The notes under the pieces: generated by a model
Seen by the model: the letters and a program-made list of their open reading frames with translations, nothing else
Databases searched by the model: none
Told to the model about the DNA's origin: nothing
Program-made: the position numbers and the translations under genes
In this document: piece by piece, positions 36,586 to 45,572 of the stretch
Layout: each line of letters begins with the position of its first letter
Position numbering within the stretch: the stretch's first letter is position 1
NCBI RefSeq assembly: GCF_907164905.1
Contig: NZ_CAJRAF010000001.1
Coordinates: 186,001 to 250,000, forward strand
Source of the DNA: Dyadobacter sp. CECT 9275
Lineage (GTDB): Bacteria; Bacteroidota; Bacteroidia; Cytophagales; Spirosomataceae
DNA: 64,000 nt
Direction of reading: 5' to 3'

Positions 36586-37611
36586 ATGGAGAAGGAGGTA
36601 ACCATTTATGATATTGCCCGGATCATGAGCCTTTCAGCAGCTACCGTCAGCCGTGCACTTAATAATCATCCTGCCATTAATATCAAAACCAGGAATGCCG
36701 TCACTGCAAAGGCGAATGAACTGGGATACCGTTCCAATACCTTTGCGAGTAGTCTCCGGAGAAAAAGTACAAAGGCACTTGGTGTTATTGTACCAAGGCT
36801 CAACAGTCATTTTATGTCGTCGGTACTGGCCGGGATGGAGACCGTTGCCAATAAGGCGGGCTACAACCTGCTGATCAGCCAGTCGCTGGAATCGGTACAT
36901 CATGAAAAGGGTAATACCCGTGCCATGTACAACAGCCGAGTGGATGGATTGATGGTTTCGGTGGCGTATGATACCGAAACGTTTGAGCATTTTGATAATT
37001 TTCTGAAAAAAGGGGTGCCTGTTTTGTTCTTCGACCGTACTATTGAAGTACCGGGGTTTCCGGGGATTGTGATAGATAATGAAAAGGGAGGCTATGATGC
37101 AACGATGCACCTGATATCGCAGGGTTGCAGAAAGATTATGCACGTGGCCGGTAATCTTGCCAGAAATGTGTACCGGGGGCGCTATGACGGATACCGGAAA
37201 GCCCTGGCGGAAAAAGGGCTGGAATTTGCTGAATCTTTACTGATTATCAACGACCTTAGTCCGGAATCGGGAGGTGCGGTTGCTGATTATATTGATAAAA
37301 TGGAAAATAAGCCGGACGGCATTTTTCTGGCCAATGATATCTGCGCCATTGGTTGCATGAAGGCGTTAAAACAGAAGAGTTTTGCCATTCCCGGAGATAT
37401 TGCTATCGCAGGGTTTAACAATGACCCCGTATCCGAGGTAATTGAACCGAACCTGACTACCATCAACTACCCCGGAAGGCAGATGGGTGAGTGGGCCGTA
37501 AGCGCGATGATCAGCCATTTGAATGGTTCAAAACCCTTTGATGCAACCCAAACCATGGTGCTCCGGTCAGAGCTTTTGATCCGGGATCCCTCTTTAAGAA
37601 ACCAAATCTGA
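36586..37611 (+). CDS. LacI-family transcriptional regulator
   Basis: A 341-residue LacI-type repressor. The N-terminal DNA-binding headpiece is complete (VTIYDIARIMSLSAATVSRA, then NELGYRSNTFASSLR), followed by the periplasmic-binding-protein-like sensor domain (STKALGVIVPRLNSHFMSSV, through DIAIAGFNNDPVSEVIEPNL). It is divergent from the uxuA operon and probably represses it and itself through the TTGCAACCGATTGCAA site; inducer likely mannonate or a related uronate (inference). Its stop is five bases before the next gene, an SGNH esterase, so both are cotranscribed. Confidence 0.95.
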   Translation: MEKEVTIYDIARIMSLSAATVSRALNNHPAINIKTRNAVTAKANELGYRSNTFASSLRRKSTKALGVIVPRLNSHFMSSVLAGMETVANKAGYNLLISQSLESVHHEKGNTRAMYNSRVDGLMVSVAYDTETFEHFDNFLKKGVPVLFFDRTIEVPGFPGIVIDNEKGGYDATMHLISQGCRKIMHVAGNLARNVYRGRYDGYRKALAEKGLEFAESLLIINDLSPESGGAVADYIDKMENKPDGIFLANDICAIGCMKALKQKSFAIPGDIAIAGFNNDPVSEVIEPNLTTINYPGRQMGEWAVSAMISHLNGSKPFDATQTMVLRSELLIRDPSLRNQI

Positions 37612-37615
37612 AAAA

Positions 37616-38710
37616 ATGAAATCGTTTGTTGCTGCATTTTTAATATTGTTGTCGCTGCCTGGGTTTGCGCAGCAGGAAAACTGGCTGGATCTTGCCATGA
37701 GACCATTCTGGAAGGGGAAAACCATGTATAACGAATCGGTGATGATGATTTCAAAGGATGGAGCACCGGCCGAAGCAAAGTTGTTGTTCAAACCCAAAAA
37801 GATTATTTCGGTAAAAAACTCGGCGCTTAACATCGAATACAAGCGTGGCGTAGACTGGGAATACCGGAATGGCAGGATATGCCTTTTGCCTGGTTCAGGT
37901 GCGGTGTCTCTGTCAGAAAAGGAAATGTTTCCGGATACTACCTCTCTTAAAACTTTTCCAAGAAAAGGCGGAGGCAAACTCCTTTTCAGGGAAGGTACGT
38001 TTTTCCACGATCATCAGCTGGCTGTGACTTACACCCACCGGAAAAACGCATGGAAGGGACTTGTTTACACGCAGAACAAGGATGCGCTGCCCATATCCAT
38101 TGGAAAGCTGCAGAAAAAAGAGGCGCTGCATCTCCTGCTTTATGGTGACAGTATCTCTGAGGGATACAATGCGAGCGGCAAATTTGGTGTAGAGCCAAAC
38201 CTGCCCGACTGGGGTATGCTGGTTGCCGAAACCTTGCGCCGCCAGTATAGGACATCCGTTACTTTTACCAATACGGCCGTTGCCGGACAGGATTCAAAAT
38301 GGGGTAAAAACAATGCACAGAAACTTGTAACAGATCACCAACCCGATCTGGTTATGATTGCCTTCGGGATGAATGACGGTACGGGCAAAATGTCACCTGA
38401 GAAATTCGGAGAGAATATCAGCGCTATTATTGCCAATGTGAGAGCAGAAAATCCAAAGGCTGAGTTCATTCTGGTATCCACAACATTGCCTAATCCTGAG
38501 TCGACGTTTTTGGGAACACAGCTGACATTTGGAGATGTGCTGAAAAAAATGGCTGGCGAAGGTATTGCCTATGTGGATATGACCACGGTACATGCAGAAT
38601 TGCTGAAACATAAAGACTATCCCGACATGACAGGAAATAATATCAATCATCCCAACGATTTTCTGATGCGCTGGTATGCCCAGCAGGTTGCGGGTTTGCT
38701 GCTCCCTTGA
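37616..38710 (+). CDS. SGNH/GDSL-type secreted esterase
   Basis: A 364-residue secreted protein with a signal peptide (MKSFVAAFLILLSLPGFAQQ) and two parts. About 20-165 is a beta-rich N-terminal region, then comes an SGNH hydrolase with the catalytic Ser block (YGDSISEGYNAS), Gly/Asn block (IAFGMNDGTGKMS) and His in NNINHPNDFLM. Such enzymes deacetylate sugars, for example on hemicellulose or pectin. Cotranscription with the LacI gene in a hexuronate locus suggests removal of acetyl groups from uronate-containing glycans; this is inference. The start is ATG at 37616. Confidence 0.9.
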   Translation: MKSFVAAFLILLSLPGFAQQENWLDLAMRPFWKGKTMYNESVMMISKDGAPAEAKLLFKPKKIISVKNSALNIEYKRGVDWEYRNGRICLLPGSGAVSLSEKEMFPDTTSLKTFPRKGGGKLLFREGTFFHDHQLAVTYTHRKNAWKGLVYTQNKDALPISIGKLQKKEALHLLLYGDSISEGYNASGKFGVEPNLPDWGMLVAETLRRQYRTSVTFTNTAVAGQDSKWGKNNAQKLVTDHQPDLVMIAFGMNDGTGKMSPEKFGENISAIIANVRAENPKAEFILVSTTLPNPESTFLGTQLTFGDVLKKMAGEGIAYVDMTTVHAELLKHKDYPDMTGNNINHPNDFLMRWYAQQVAGLLLP

Positions 38711-38798
38711 TCATAGACTTTGATTTTCAGTTGGTTTGGTTTGTTAAATCATAGTTTAATCCTTACTTCCTCATCTTTAGGATTTAAACGGAAATTAT

Positions 38799-38806
38799 TA
38801 TTTTTG
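38799..38806 (+). promoter_or_regulatory. Possible -7 box for the Uma2-type gene (TATTTTTG)
   Basis: TATTTTTG fits TAnnTTTG twelve bases before the start codon at 38818. The 5' leader would be very short, and no clear -33 element is visible. Confidence 0.35.
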
Positions 38807-38817
38807 ACTAAAAGCGG

Positions 38818-39389
38818 ATGATTATGGAAGCTATCGTCGAAAAACTTTATACTCTGGAAGAATACTTTTCCTTCAGTGAATCGCATGAAGGACGATTTGA
38901 ATTTGTAAACGGAGAAATAGTTGAGATGTCGGGAGAATCAGTTACTGCTAATCAGATTGCGGGAAATATTTCTTACTACCTGCGCGGATATCTGGAGGAA
39001 CAGCCATATATCTTCGTACAGAATGCGGTAAAATTGCAGGTTGAGGCAGGTAAAATTTTCCGGATCCCCGATTTTTAATATTCAGGGAAAGTGGCAATAA
39101 ACTTAAGTACGCCACGGAGCCAATCTTGATTGTCGAAGTGATTTCAAAAATTACTGAAAAAACGGACCGCATTACTAAGTTAAACGAATACCGACTTTTG
39201 CCATCCCTGCAGTATTATCTTGTGGCAGAACAGGAAAGCTGTTTTGTGGGGGTATACACAAGGGAAGGGGACCGCTGGTATGTCGAGTTTTACGAAAAAC
39301 CTGAAGACAAAATTCCCCTTCCTTTTTTCGGCCTGGAATTACCGCTCGCTTCTATATATCGAAAAATAGATTTTCAGCCTGAGCACTGA
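38818..39389 (+). pseudogene. Uma2/DUF820-family endonuclease, split by a 1-nt frameshift
   Basis: Two frames make one PD-(D/E)xK-fold protein of the Uma2 family (predicted nuclease, common in cyanobacteria and Bacteroidota). The first, 38818-39078, has LYTLEEYFSFSESHEGRFEF, the start motif NGEIVEMSGES and ends FRIPDF just after a T5 run (39072-39076). Adding one T lets the reading continue as LIFRESGNKLKYATEPILIV, joining EVISKITEKTDRITKLNEYR and on to 39389 (about 190 residues). The catalytic residues would be Asp in PD and Glu in IVEVIS. Either a pseudogene or a sequencing error. Confidence 0.8.
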
Positions 39390-39430
39390 ATTTGTTTGAT
39401 TCCATGGGGATGTACTGTGAGTCAGGAACG

Positions 39431-40816
39431 TTACTTAATCGTAACCTTCTTCACAAATACCTGCTGAGATCCCCCCTGCGCATCTTCTCCTTTAACCAGT
39501 TTGTTAAAGGCAATGGTCTTTCCGTCCGGTGACCATACCATGTTTGTGGGAGCAGGAGTTGAAGGTGCCGTTAGTACCTGTACCCGCTTTTCAAAAGGTT
39601 CGTCTCCCAACGCGCAAATCTGAATACTGCCTTTGTGGATGTAACTGACGTGCTGTCCATCAGGATGCCAGCGTATGCTCCCGCTAACGTTAGAATCGTG
39701 TTCAGTCAGTTGCCGTGGCGTACCGCCAAAAGGCGAAATCAGGAATATCTGTTGGATACCTTTTTCATCTTTGGCCAGGTAGGAGAGCAATTTTCCGTCC
39801 GGGGAAGACCGTACAATGCCTGCACAGCCCGGGTGGCCGGATTTGGCGGTGAAGGTCAGCCGACGCTGAACCGTACCTTTTGGGGGCATCGGAAACTCAG
39901 TGGCTGTACCTTCCAGCGGACCGTATGGGCCTGGTTGGGTGATATCGTCCGGAATGTCAACCACATATACTTCCAGTACCGTTTCTCCTTTTTCATTTCT
40001 GGTGGCACCCAGGAATGCACGTGCCATTTGCCAGCTTCCATCGGGTTTCTGATAGCCTTTTTTTCCCACCCAGCTATCACTGGCTGCCTGGCTGATGTCA
40101 TCACTTCCCGGGGCAGGTTCGGGGACTACCCGAACCACCAATGCACTGAACCATTCACCTGAAATGTTCTCACCGTTTTCATCCACCTTAACAGCCTTCA
40201 CATTTTTGGAAACACCCATCGTCCTTAAATTTCTTTTGACGCCGGTTGAATCTTCCAGGGCCTTCAGAATTGCATCATTGTAGGTATACCCGATCCACTG
40301 GCCGTCCCCGCTGTATTCGTGACGGTGCGTCCCGCCGCGCAGCGCACCGGGCGTAAAAGGAAAAGTCACGTCGCGGGCGTCCATATAGATAGGTGTACCT
40401 GGGTTGTCATCCTTCACGATCACACCCGTGCGGCGCCATTGCTGGTATGGATTTTCCTTAGAGCTGTTCAGTAAACCATGTATAAAAACCACGGAATTTT
40501 CGACCGGGCTGTAACTCACAGCCCCGGCGCCGGGGCCCCAGACGTTATTGTCCTTATGCGCATACAAAACTTCTATCGCACCGGTTTCAATATTCACTCG
40601 CTCTATTTTTGCCGATTCAGCAATCCCGCCGTCATCCGTACGGGTATCATACACAAGCCAGCGGCCATCCGGGGAAAAGTTATCATTATTGTCCAGGTCG
40701 TGATGGTAGCTCAGGTCATGGGTAAGCTGTTTTTCCTCCATATCAGATGTGGATTGGCAAGAACTCATAAAAGTAAAAAGGGCTAGGATAGTGGCGGTAT
40801 TCAATAAATCTGCCAT
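39431..40816 (-). CDS. DUF3748/YidR-like PD40 beta-propeller lipoprotein
   Basis: A 461-residue protein with a lipobox-like LALFTFMSSCQSTS start and a TolB/WD40-type propeller (FSPDGRWLVYDTRTDDGGIA; RSSPDGKLLSYLAKDEKG; VWSPDGKTIAFNKL). The body resembles the DUF3748 family that includes E. coli YidR, a putative galacturonate-related protein of unknown activity. It is the last gene of the six-gene operon that begins with the kinase-HAD fusion (29-base gap to the previous gene). It may bind or degrade an oligosaccharide. Confidence 0.82.
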   Translation of the reverse strand: MADLLNTATILALFTFMSSCQSTSDMEEKQLTHDLSYHHDLDNNDNFSPDGRWLVYDTRTDDGGIAESAKIERVNIETGAIEVLYAHKDNNVWGPGAGAVSYSPVENSVVFIHGLLNSSKENPYQQWRRTGVIVKDDNPGTPIYMDARDVTFPFTPGALRGGTHRHEYSGDGQWIGYTYNDAILKALEDSTGVKRNLRTMGVSKNVKAVKVDENGENISGEWFSALVVRVVPEPAPGSDDISQAASDSWVGKKGYQKPDGSWQMARAFLGATRNEKGETVLEVYVVDIPDDITQPGPYGPLEGTATEFPMPPKGTVQRRLTFTAKSGHPGCAGIVRSSPDGKLLSYLAKDEKGIQQIFLISPFGGTPRQLTEHDSNVSGSIRWHPDGQHVSYIHKGSIQICALGDEPFEKRVQVLTAPSTPAPTNMVWSPDGKTIAFNKLVKGEDAQGGSQQVFVKKVTIK

Positions 40817-40845
40817 GTTTTATTAACGAGGATTTTTAACAGTTT

Positions 40846-43086
40846 TTAATGTTTAGCAGCAACGGGTGCACTGATTACTCCCAGATACCGGCCCATCCAG
40901 TAAGGCAGCAGCCAGATATCCCCCGCACTGTGTTCGGAATTGCCGTTGCCTCCTTTTCTGTCGAGGTTAAACATGTTGCCGTTATGTCTCTGGATAGGCC
41001 TTTCGTCCGGAGGGAGAACTTCCTTGGTGGTCTGTCTCCGGAAATTCGGTTCCAGCATTTCAATATCTTTCCTGTGGCTGTTCTCAATTTGCCAGTCAAT
41101 CAGGTCAAGCGGGTGTTCTTTCAGGTACCAGGCAGCCTCATTAAGGTCAAATTCCTTGGTGCCTGTCAGCGCAGTGAAAATATTCCAGGCTCCCTCTTTT
41201 TCGGGGCGTTCCGCTTTCCAGTGATCAATGATCTGCTGTTTATATTTTGCTTTAAGGGTATCATTAAAGGCATATCTGTACAGTCCCCAGTATCCTACAA
41301 AGTACATTTCGTCATCGGAATGGTTCCAGCCGTCAGACATATGTTTGGCATGCTCGTCGGCGTCTGCCGGGGCTTTCCCGATCTCATTCATAGGCCGCAT
41401 CATGTTTTCGTAATAACCATGTTTGGTCATGAGCTCAAATGCCTTTTTCTTGTATTTTTCCTTTTTGGTAAAATGGTAGGCAGTTTGCAGCATGGCTACG
41501 ATGTTGGACGAATTCAGCTTCCGGTCTCCCACATTGGTAGGAAAGGAATTTACATATTTGGGGTTCCATTTTCCCCACATGGTCGGTTGCCCGTCATAGT
41601 CGATCAGGTACATATCGTTTTTCAGGATGTGCGACATCAGCGTGTCGATCAGCGTAATGGCTCTGCTCTTCATGGTAGGCTCTTTAATCAATTCAGCCAT
41701 AGCGCCAAAGGCAAATATGTGACCTATTACCTCGTCACTGCTGGTGGTAGACTTCCAGTCCCATTCTTTATCAGGGGCATGCTGCCAACGCTCATGGTCT
41801 GAAAGCTCGCTGGTGTGTCCGCTTCTCTCAAATGAACGTGCAGGAAAACCAGGTACCGGGTTAATATCGTAGAGCCTTTCGAGCGCGTCCAGTGACTCGC
41901 GGCAATTTTGTAATGCTGAAGAATCTTTTGTTACTGCATAGCGGAATATCTCGCCGCCCAGGTACATGGTAGTCCACAGACCGTCGTTGTCGGAATCTTC
42001 CAGGAAGCCGGTGGCGATATCCCCTTTTTTCATATTTCTTAAAGTCGAATTGAATCCAAGACGGATATGCCTGGACCGCACCTGGTCTTCAAAATAGGCT
42101 GCTTTTTCGGCAAGGGTTATCTGCTTGAAATTAAGATGGCCTAGACCTGCGGTCGTAAGCATCAGAACGGAGTTACCAGGACCTGCCTTAATGGTTTTTA
42201 CTACATTGCCGGGAAGCCAGCGTTCTCCGTTGTAATAATTGAATTTACCATCGGTCCGTAGTGAAAAGGCGCCGTTGTTTGAGCCAAACCATAACTCTCC
42301 GTTAATTTCTTCTACAGCAGTGATATGCGTAACAGGCAATTTTTTATGGATTTCACCCGCCTGTTTTTTAGCGGTAATATCATACGTAATGTAGCCATCC
42401 GTAGTACCGATTATTACTTTGTTGCTGCTCCCGGTAATGTCGAATGAAGTGAAGCCGGTAGCCTGAAACACTTTGCTCAACACATTTCCGGCTGATAAAG
42501 TGTACAAAGATTTTTTTCCTAGGATCCAGAACTGATCATTTTTTGCCTGGTAACGTATCCCGATGGCCTCATCCTCCGGAAATGCAGCGCTCCACAAAAT
42601 TTTGGAGTCTTTAACGAGCTGCAAGGCTTTCCCGTCCGATACCAAAAAGGCAAAATCTTTTCCACCTTCGAATATTTTTGCATCCGGCAGGCCATGTTTA
42701 ATGAACACTTTCCCTGCCCAGGCATTACTGAAAACGACGGAATTGGTAAGGTATACCAGCTGATTTTTGTAGCTGATTAGAGAAGTTATTTTTTTATCGG
42801 TATTAAAACGATAGGTGTTGTCGGTAACCAGCGTTCCCGGATACAGAAACTGCCCGTCGCGCGGGTGAAGCAGGATGTTGCCGGATAAAATCTGGATAAC
42901 GCCATTCCTGTCTGAAGCGATGTCCAGCAGTTGCTGGGAGGGGCTGTCGGTGTAATATTTTATACTGTAATCCTGCCAGTAAGGAACATCTTTATAAACT
43001 GGCTGCTGAGCCATGCTTTGGCTGGAGGGTATTATTCCTGCCAGGATGCATATACTAACAAGAATAGAGAGAGCGTACTTTTGCAT
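40846..43086 (-). CDS. Propeller plus helical-toroid secreted protein, paralogue A
   Basis: A 746-residue secreted protein, signal peptide ending SSQSMAQQ. The first ~330 residues are a two-component-regulator-type propeller (Reg_prop-like repeats such as GELWFGSNNGAFSLRTDGKF). The rest (about 345-740) is helical, with an (alpha/alpha)-toroid look: AAYFEDQVRSRHIRLGFNST, TSSDEVIGHIFAFG, LIDYDGQPTMWGKWNP and the end WLLPYWMGRYLGVI. It lacks a kinase or DNA-binding part. The protein at 45.6 kb has the same order, length and motifs (TSSDE, PLDLxDW, WLLPYWMG). The toroid could be a glycoside hydrolase or polysaccharide lyase; no known family is claimed. Confidence 0.75.
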   Translation of the reverse strand: MQKYALSILVSICILAGIIPSSQSMAQQPVYKDVPYWQDYSIKYYTDSPSQQLLDIASDRNGVIQILSGNILLHPRDGQFLYPGTLVTDNTYRFNTDKKITSLISYKNQLVYLTNSVVFSNAWAGKVFIKHGLPDAKIFEGGKDFAFLVSDGKALQLVKDSKILWSAAFPEDEAIGIRYQAKNDQFWILGKKSLYTLSAGNVLSKVFQATGFTSFDITGSSNKVIIGTTDGYITYDITAKKQAGEIHKKLPVTHITAVEEINGELWFGSNNGAFSLRTDGKFNYYNGERWLPGNVVKTIKAGPGNSVLMLTTAGLGHLNFKQITLAEKAAYFEDQVRSRHIRLGFNSTLRNMKKGDIATGFLEDSDNDGLWTTMYLGGEIFRYAVTKDSSALQNCRESLDALERLYDINPVPGFPARSFERSGHTSELSDHERWQHAPDKEWDWKSTTSSDEVIGHIFAFGAMAELIKEPTMKSRAITLIDTLMSHILKNDMYLIDYDGQPTMWGKWNPKYVNSFPTNVGDRKLNSSNIVAMLQTAYHFTKKEKYKKKAFELMTKHGYYENMMRPMNEIGKAPADADEHAKHMSDGWNHSDDEMYFVGYWGLYRYAFNDTLKAKYKQQIIDHWKAERPEKEGAWNIFTALTGTKEFDLNEAAWYLKEHPLDLIDWQIENSHRKDIEMLEPNFRRQTTKEVLPPDERPIQRHNGNMFNLDRKGGNGNSEHSAGDIWLLPYWMGRYLGVISAPVAAKH

Positions 43087-43169
43087 GATAATCTTCGGTT
43101 ATGAGTGGCGTGCTAGCCTATGGTGTTAAAATTCAAAAAAGCAATAGGATTGGTATTTTGTTGCGGTCA

Positions 43170-44360
43170 TTATTTCGTTTTAGCCAGTTTCCCCGGATTC
43201 ACTACTACGTACTTGATCGACTTTTTGTCTTTTTCGGAATGGTGGGAGTAGGTCATGTGTAAAAGCCCGTCTGCGGTTTGTATCAGCGATGGGTAAGAGT
43301 AGCCGCCTTCGTTTGGTTTATGATCTTCGATTTTGGTTTTCCATTTCCAGGTTTCACCTTCATCGTCAGAAATAAAGAGACTTAACCGGTACCTGCCGTC
43401 ATCAATATCATTTCCCAGAAAGGCCCAGCGGCCGTCGGCAAGGGTCAATAGTTCCACGCTGGCAGTATTAGGAATATCCAGCTTTTCGGTGGCGGTCCAG
43501 GTTTCTCCCTCATCCACCGACTCGCTCATGTGCACACGGGTGGGTTCATCCCCGCTGTCGCGCATGTAGGCTACCAGGTTTCCATTTTTACGTTTGGCAA
43601 TGGCGGGCTGTATGGGCCCGCGGCCCACCACCGGCAGGCTTGGCCGCCAGGTTTCGCCGTCATCGTCTGAAAGGGCCATGAGCGATAAGTTAAAGCCGTC
43701 GGAGTATAATGGCAGAATAATTCGCCCGGATTTCAACTGGGTTGGTTTTATTCTGGTCATCCAGCCGATACTTCGTTTTGGGGCGTCCTTGCCCGCTTCA
43801 ATGATCATTTTATCATACTTTGGGGCATAACCGGCCCAGCCAGTGTGATGTTCGGGAAGGTCCTTGAACTTTTTTTCAAGCTCTTCCGGAAAACGATGAT
43901 CGGGTTTCAGCAGTATATTGTCCTGCCAGCTCCAGACGGGTGCGCCGGCTTTGGTGTAATTGGTTGAAGTCCGGAAACGCAGGATAGACTGTTCCCAGAG
44001 ATTGGCCTGCACTGCTATCCATACCAGGAATAACTTGCCGGATTTGTTAAGAAACAAAACCGGATTGCAATCAGGGATATTCGGAGTATCTGCCATCAGA
44101 AATGGTTCACTCCATGCCTTTTTACCTTTTTTGAGCCTCGCTCCCATAATGCGTACATCATCGGCCTGCCTTTCACCACTTCCCTGAAACCAGGCTACCA
44201 GGAAGTCGCCATTGGGCAGGCTGACAAGGCTGCTTCCGTGAACGTGTTGTTTTTGTTGGGGGAAAATGATTGATTCCTGAATGATTTCCGGGCTTTGTCC
44301 TATTGCAAAAAATGAAAAGAGCAGGTAAAAACTCAGGAAGCAGAAAAAGGATATTCGCAT
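43170..44360 (-). CDS. Sialidase-like BNR-repeat protein
   Basis: A 396-residue secreted protein (leader to GQSPEIIQES) with a six-bladed BNR/sialidase fold. Asp boxes are plain: SDDDGETW, SVDEGETW and SDDEGETW. The active-site-like pieces include HGSSLVSLPNGDFLVAWFQG, RSIGWMTRIKP and RGPIQPAIAKRKNG. It belongs to the predicted exo-alpha-sialidase (BNR_2) group, which in Bacteroidota acts on diverse glycans. A true sialic-acid specificity is not shown: there is no nan gene cluster nearby. It is codirectional with neighbours on both sides (75- and 83-base gaps) in the glycan operon. Confidence 0.85.
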   Translation of the reverse strand: MRISFFCFLSFYLLFSFFAIGQSPEIIQESIIFPQQKQHVHGSSLVSLPNGDFLVAWFQGSGERQADDVRIMGARLKKGKKAWSEPFLMADTPNIPDCNPVLFLNKSGKLFLVWIAVQANLWEQSILRFRTSTNYTKAGAPVWSWQDNILLKPDHRFPEELEKKFKDLPEHHTGWAGYAPKYDKMIIEAGKDAPKRSIGWMTRIKPTQLKSGRIILPLYSDGFNLSLMALSDDDGETWRPSLPVVGRGPIQPAIAKRKNGNLVAYMRDSGDEPTRVHMSESVDEGETWTATEKLDIPNTASVELLTLADGRWAFLGNDIDDGRYRLSLFISDDEGETWKWKTKIEDHKPNEGGYSYPSLIQTADGLLHMTYSHHSEKDKKSIKYVVVNPGKLAKTK

Positions 44361-44435
44361 GTTTGAATGAGTAAGTTGAAATTCGGCGGTAATAAAATGG
44401 GGTACCCGTAAGGCACAAGACTTTGGCAGGATACT

Positions 44436-45509
44436 CTACTTGATTTTCTGTCTCCTCTCCATCAGCTCTTTCCAGGTAGTCAGTACAATACCATTTGACT
44501 TGATATAAGCCTTAAGGTCGGGATCCATCATGGATAACATATCCGCATAGCGTGATCCGCCGGAACCGCTTATATATTTGAATTCCTCGGTAATATCACT
44601 GCTATGGACGATCAGCATGGCTACTCCGGGCTGCATTTTTTCCAGCGCTTCCATCCATTTCTTTGCTTTATATTTCCCCCAGTCAGCAGCAGGAACATTG
44701 CTTCCTTCCGGCCGCCAGTCGCCGCTCATGGTATGCAAATCATCCAGTACAGGCAGGCCCGCTTTCCATATCATTTCACCAACAGATGTGGATTGTTTGA
44801 GCAGGTCAAGGTCGGGGAGTTTCATGCCTTCCTGCCATTTTCCTTCCGCTTTCAGTTTTTTGATCATCGGATACTGGAGGCAATCTTTCAGAAGGGTATT
44901 GTTTCCGCCTGGGAACATCACAGGGATCTTGTATTCGATACCTATTTTGATATATCTTTCAAGAAAAGGCACGTGCGCAAATAGTGTACCCATGTGCGAG
45001 TCCAGGTGCGTAGGTTTCAGCCCCATTTTTAGAGCCCGTTCCACCTGCGCCCGAATTTCCTGCTCGACCATATCGGGGTTGGCATTTTTAACTACTTGCT
45101 CCACGGTATGCCACATACATCCATCGTTATCTACCAGCCCTGGGGAATGGCTTATGCCATTCAGCGGTGGCCAGCGGTAATCCTGCCATTCGGAGGTAAG
45201 CGTGAGATGAAGACCAGCATCCACGGATGGATTTTTCAGAACATATTTGCCAAAACTTGCCGCCCAGGAGCAGGGCATCATGATACTGACCGAGGTGGCC
45301 ACTCCTTCTTCTATGGACCGGATGGCACCGCGGTTGGACGAATAGGACATTCCGGCATCATCCACATGGAAGATAACCACTTTGGTCCCTTTAGGCCAGC
45401 CTAGTTTTTCGGCATAGGTATTCTTGGTTTGGGCTATGGTACTTTGAGAATAAACGATCATCAGGACGTAGCATAACCAGCGGGGGATAACCAGATTTTT
45501 AATAAGCAT
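44436..45509 (-). CDS. ChbG/YdjC-family carbohydrate deacetylase
   Basis: A 357-residue, probably secreted protein of the ChbG/YdjC family, which removes acetyl groups from N-acetylated sugars such as chitooligosaccharides. Metal-binding residues are visible: Asp pair in FHVDDAGMSYSSNRG, His in DAGLHLTLTSEWQDY, and two His in PTHLDSHMGTLFAHVPF. The leader MLIKNLVIPRWLCYVLMIVY ends QSTIAQ. Position between paralogue B and the sialidase-like gene supports work on an N-acetylated oligosaccharide. Substrate unknown. Confidence 0.9.
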   Translation of the reverse strand: MLIKNLVIPRWLCYVLMIVYSQSTIAQTKNTYAEKLGWPKGTKVVIFHVDDAGMSYSSNRGAIRSIEEGVATSVSIMMPCSWAASFGKYVLKNPSVDAGLHLTLTSEWQDYRWPPLNGISHSPGLVDNDGCMWHTVEQVVKNANPDMVEQEIRAQVERALKMGLKPTHLDSHMGTLFAHVPFLERYIKIGIEYKIPVMFPGGNNTLLKDCLQYPMIKKLKAEGKWQEGMKLPDLDLLKQSTSVGEMIWKAGLPVLDDLHTMSGDWRPEGSNVPAADWGKYKAKKWMEALEKMQPGVAMLIVHSSDITEEFKYISGSGGSRYADMLSMMDPDLKAYIKSNGIVLTTWKELMERRQKIK

Positions 45510-45572
45510 AACTTCAGCGAAACGTAGGATAAGATTGTATGGGATACTTCGAAAATGTGAAAGAATACTATT

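Noticed and set aside
43170..44360. True sialic-acid utilisation
   Set aside because: The BNR protein is sialidase-like, but no nanA, nanE, nanK or transporter genes are present, so specificity for sialic acid cannot be claimed.
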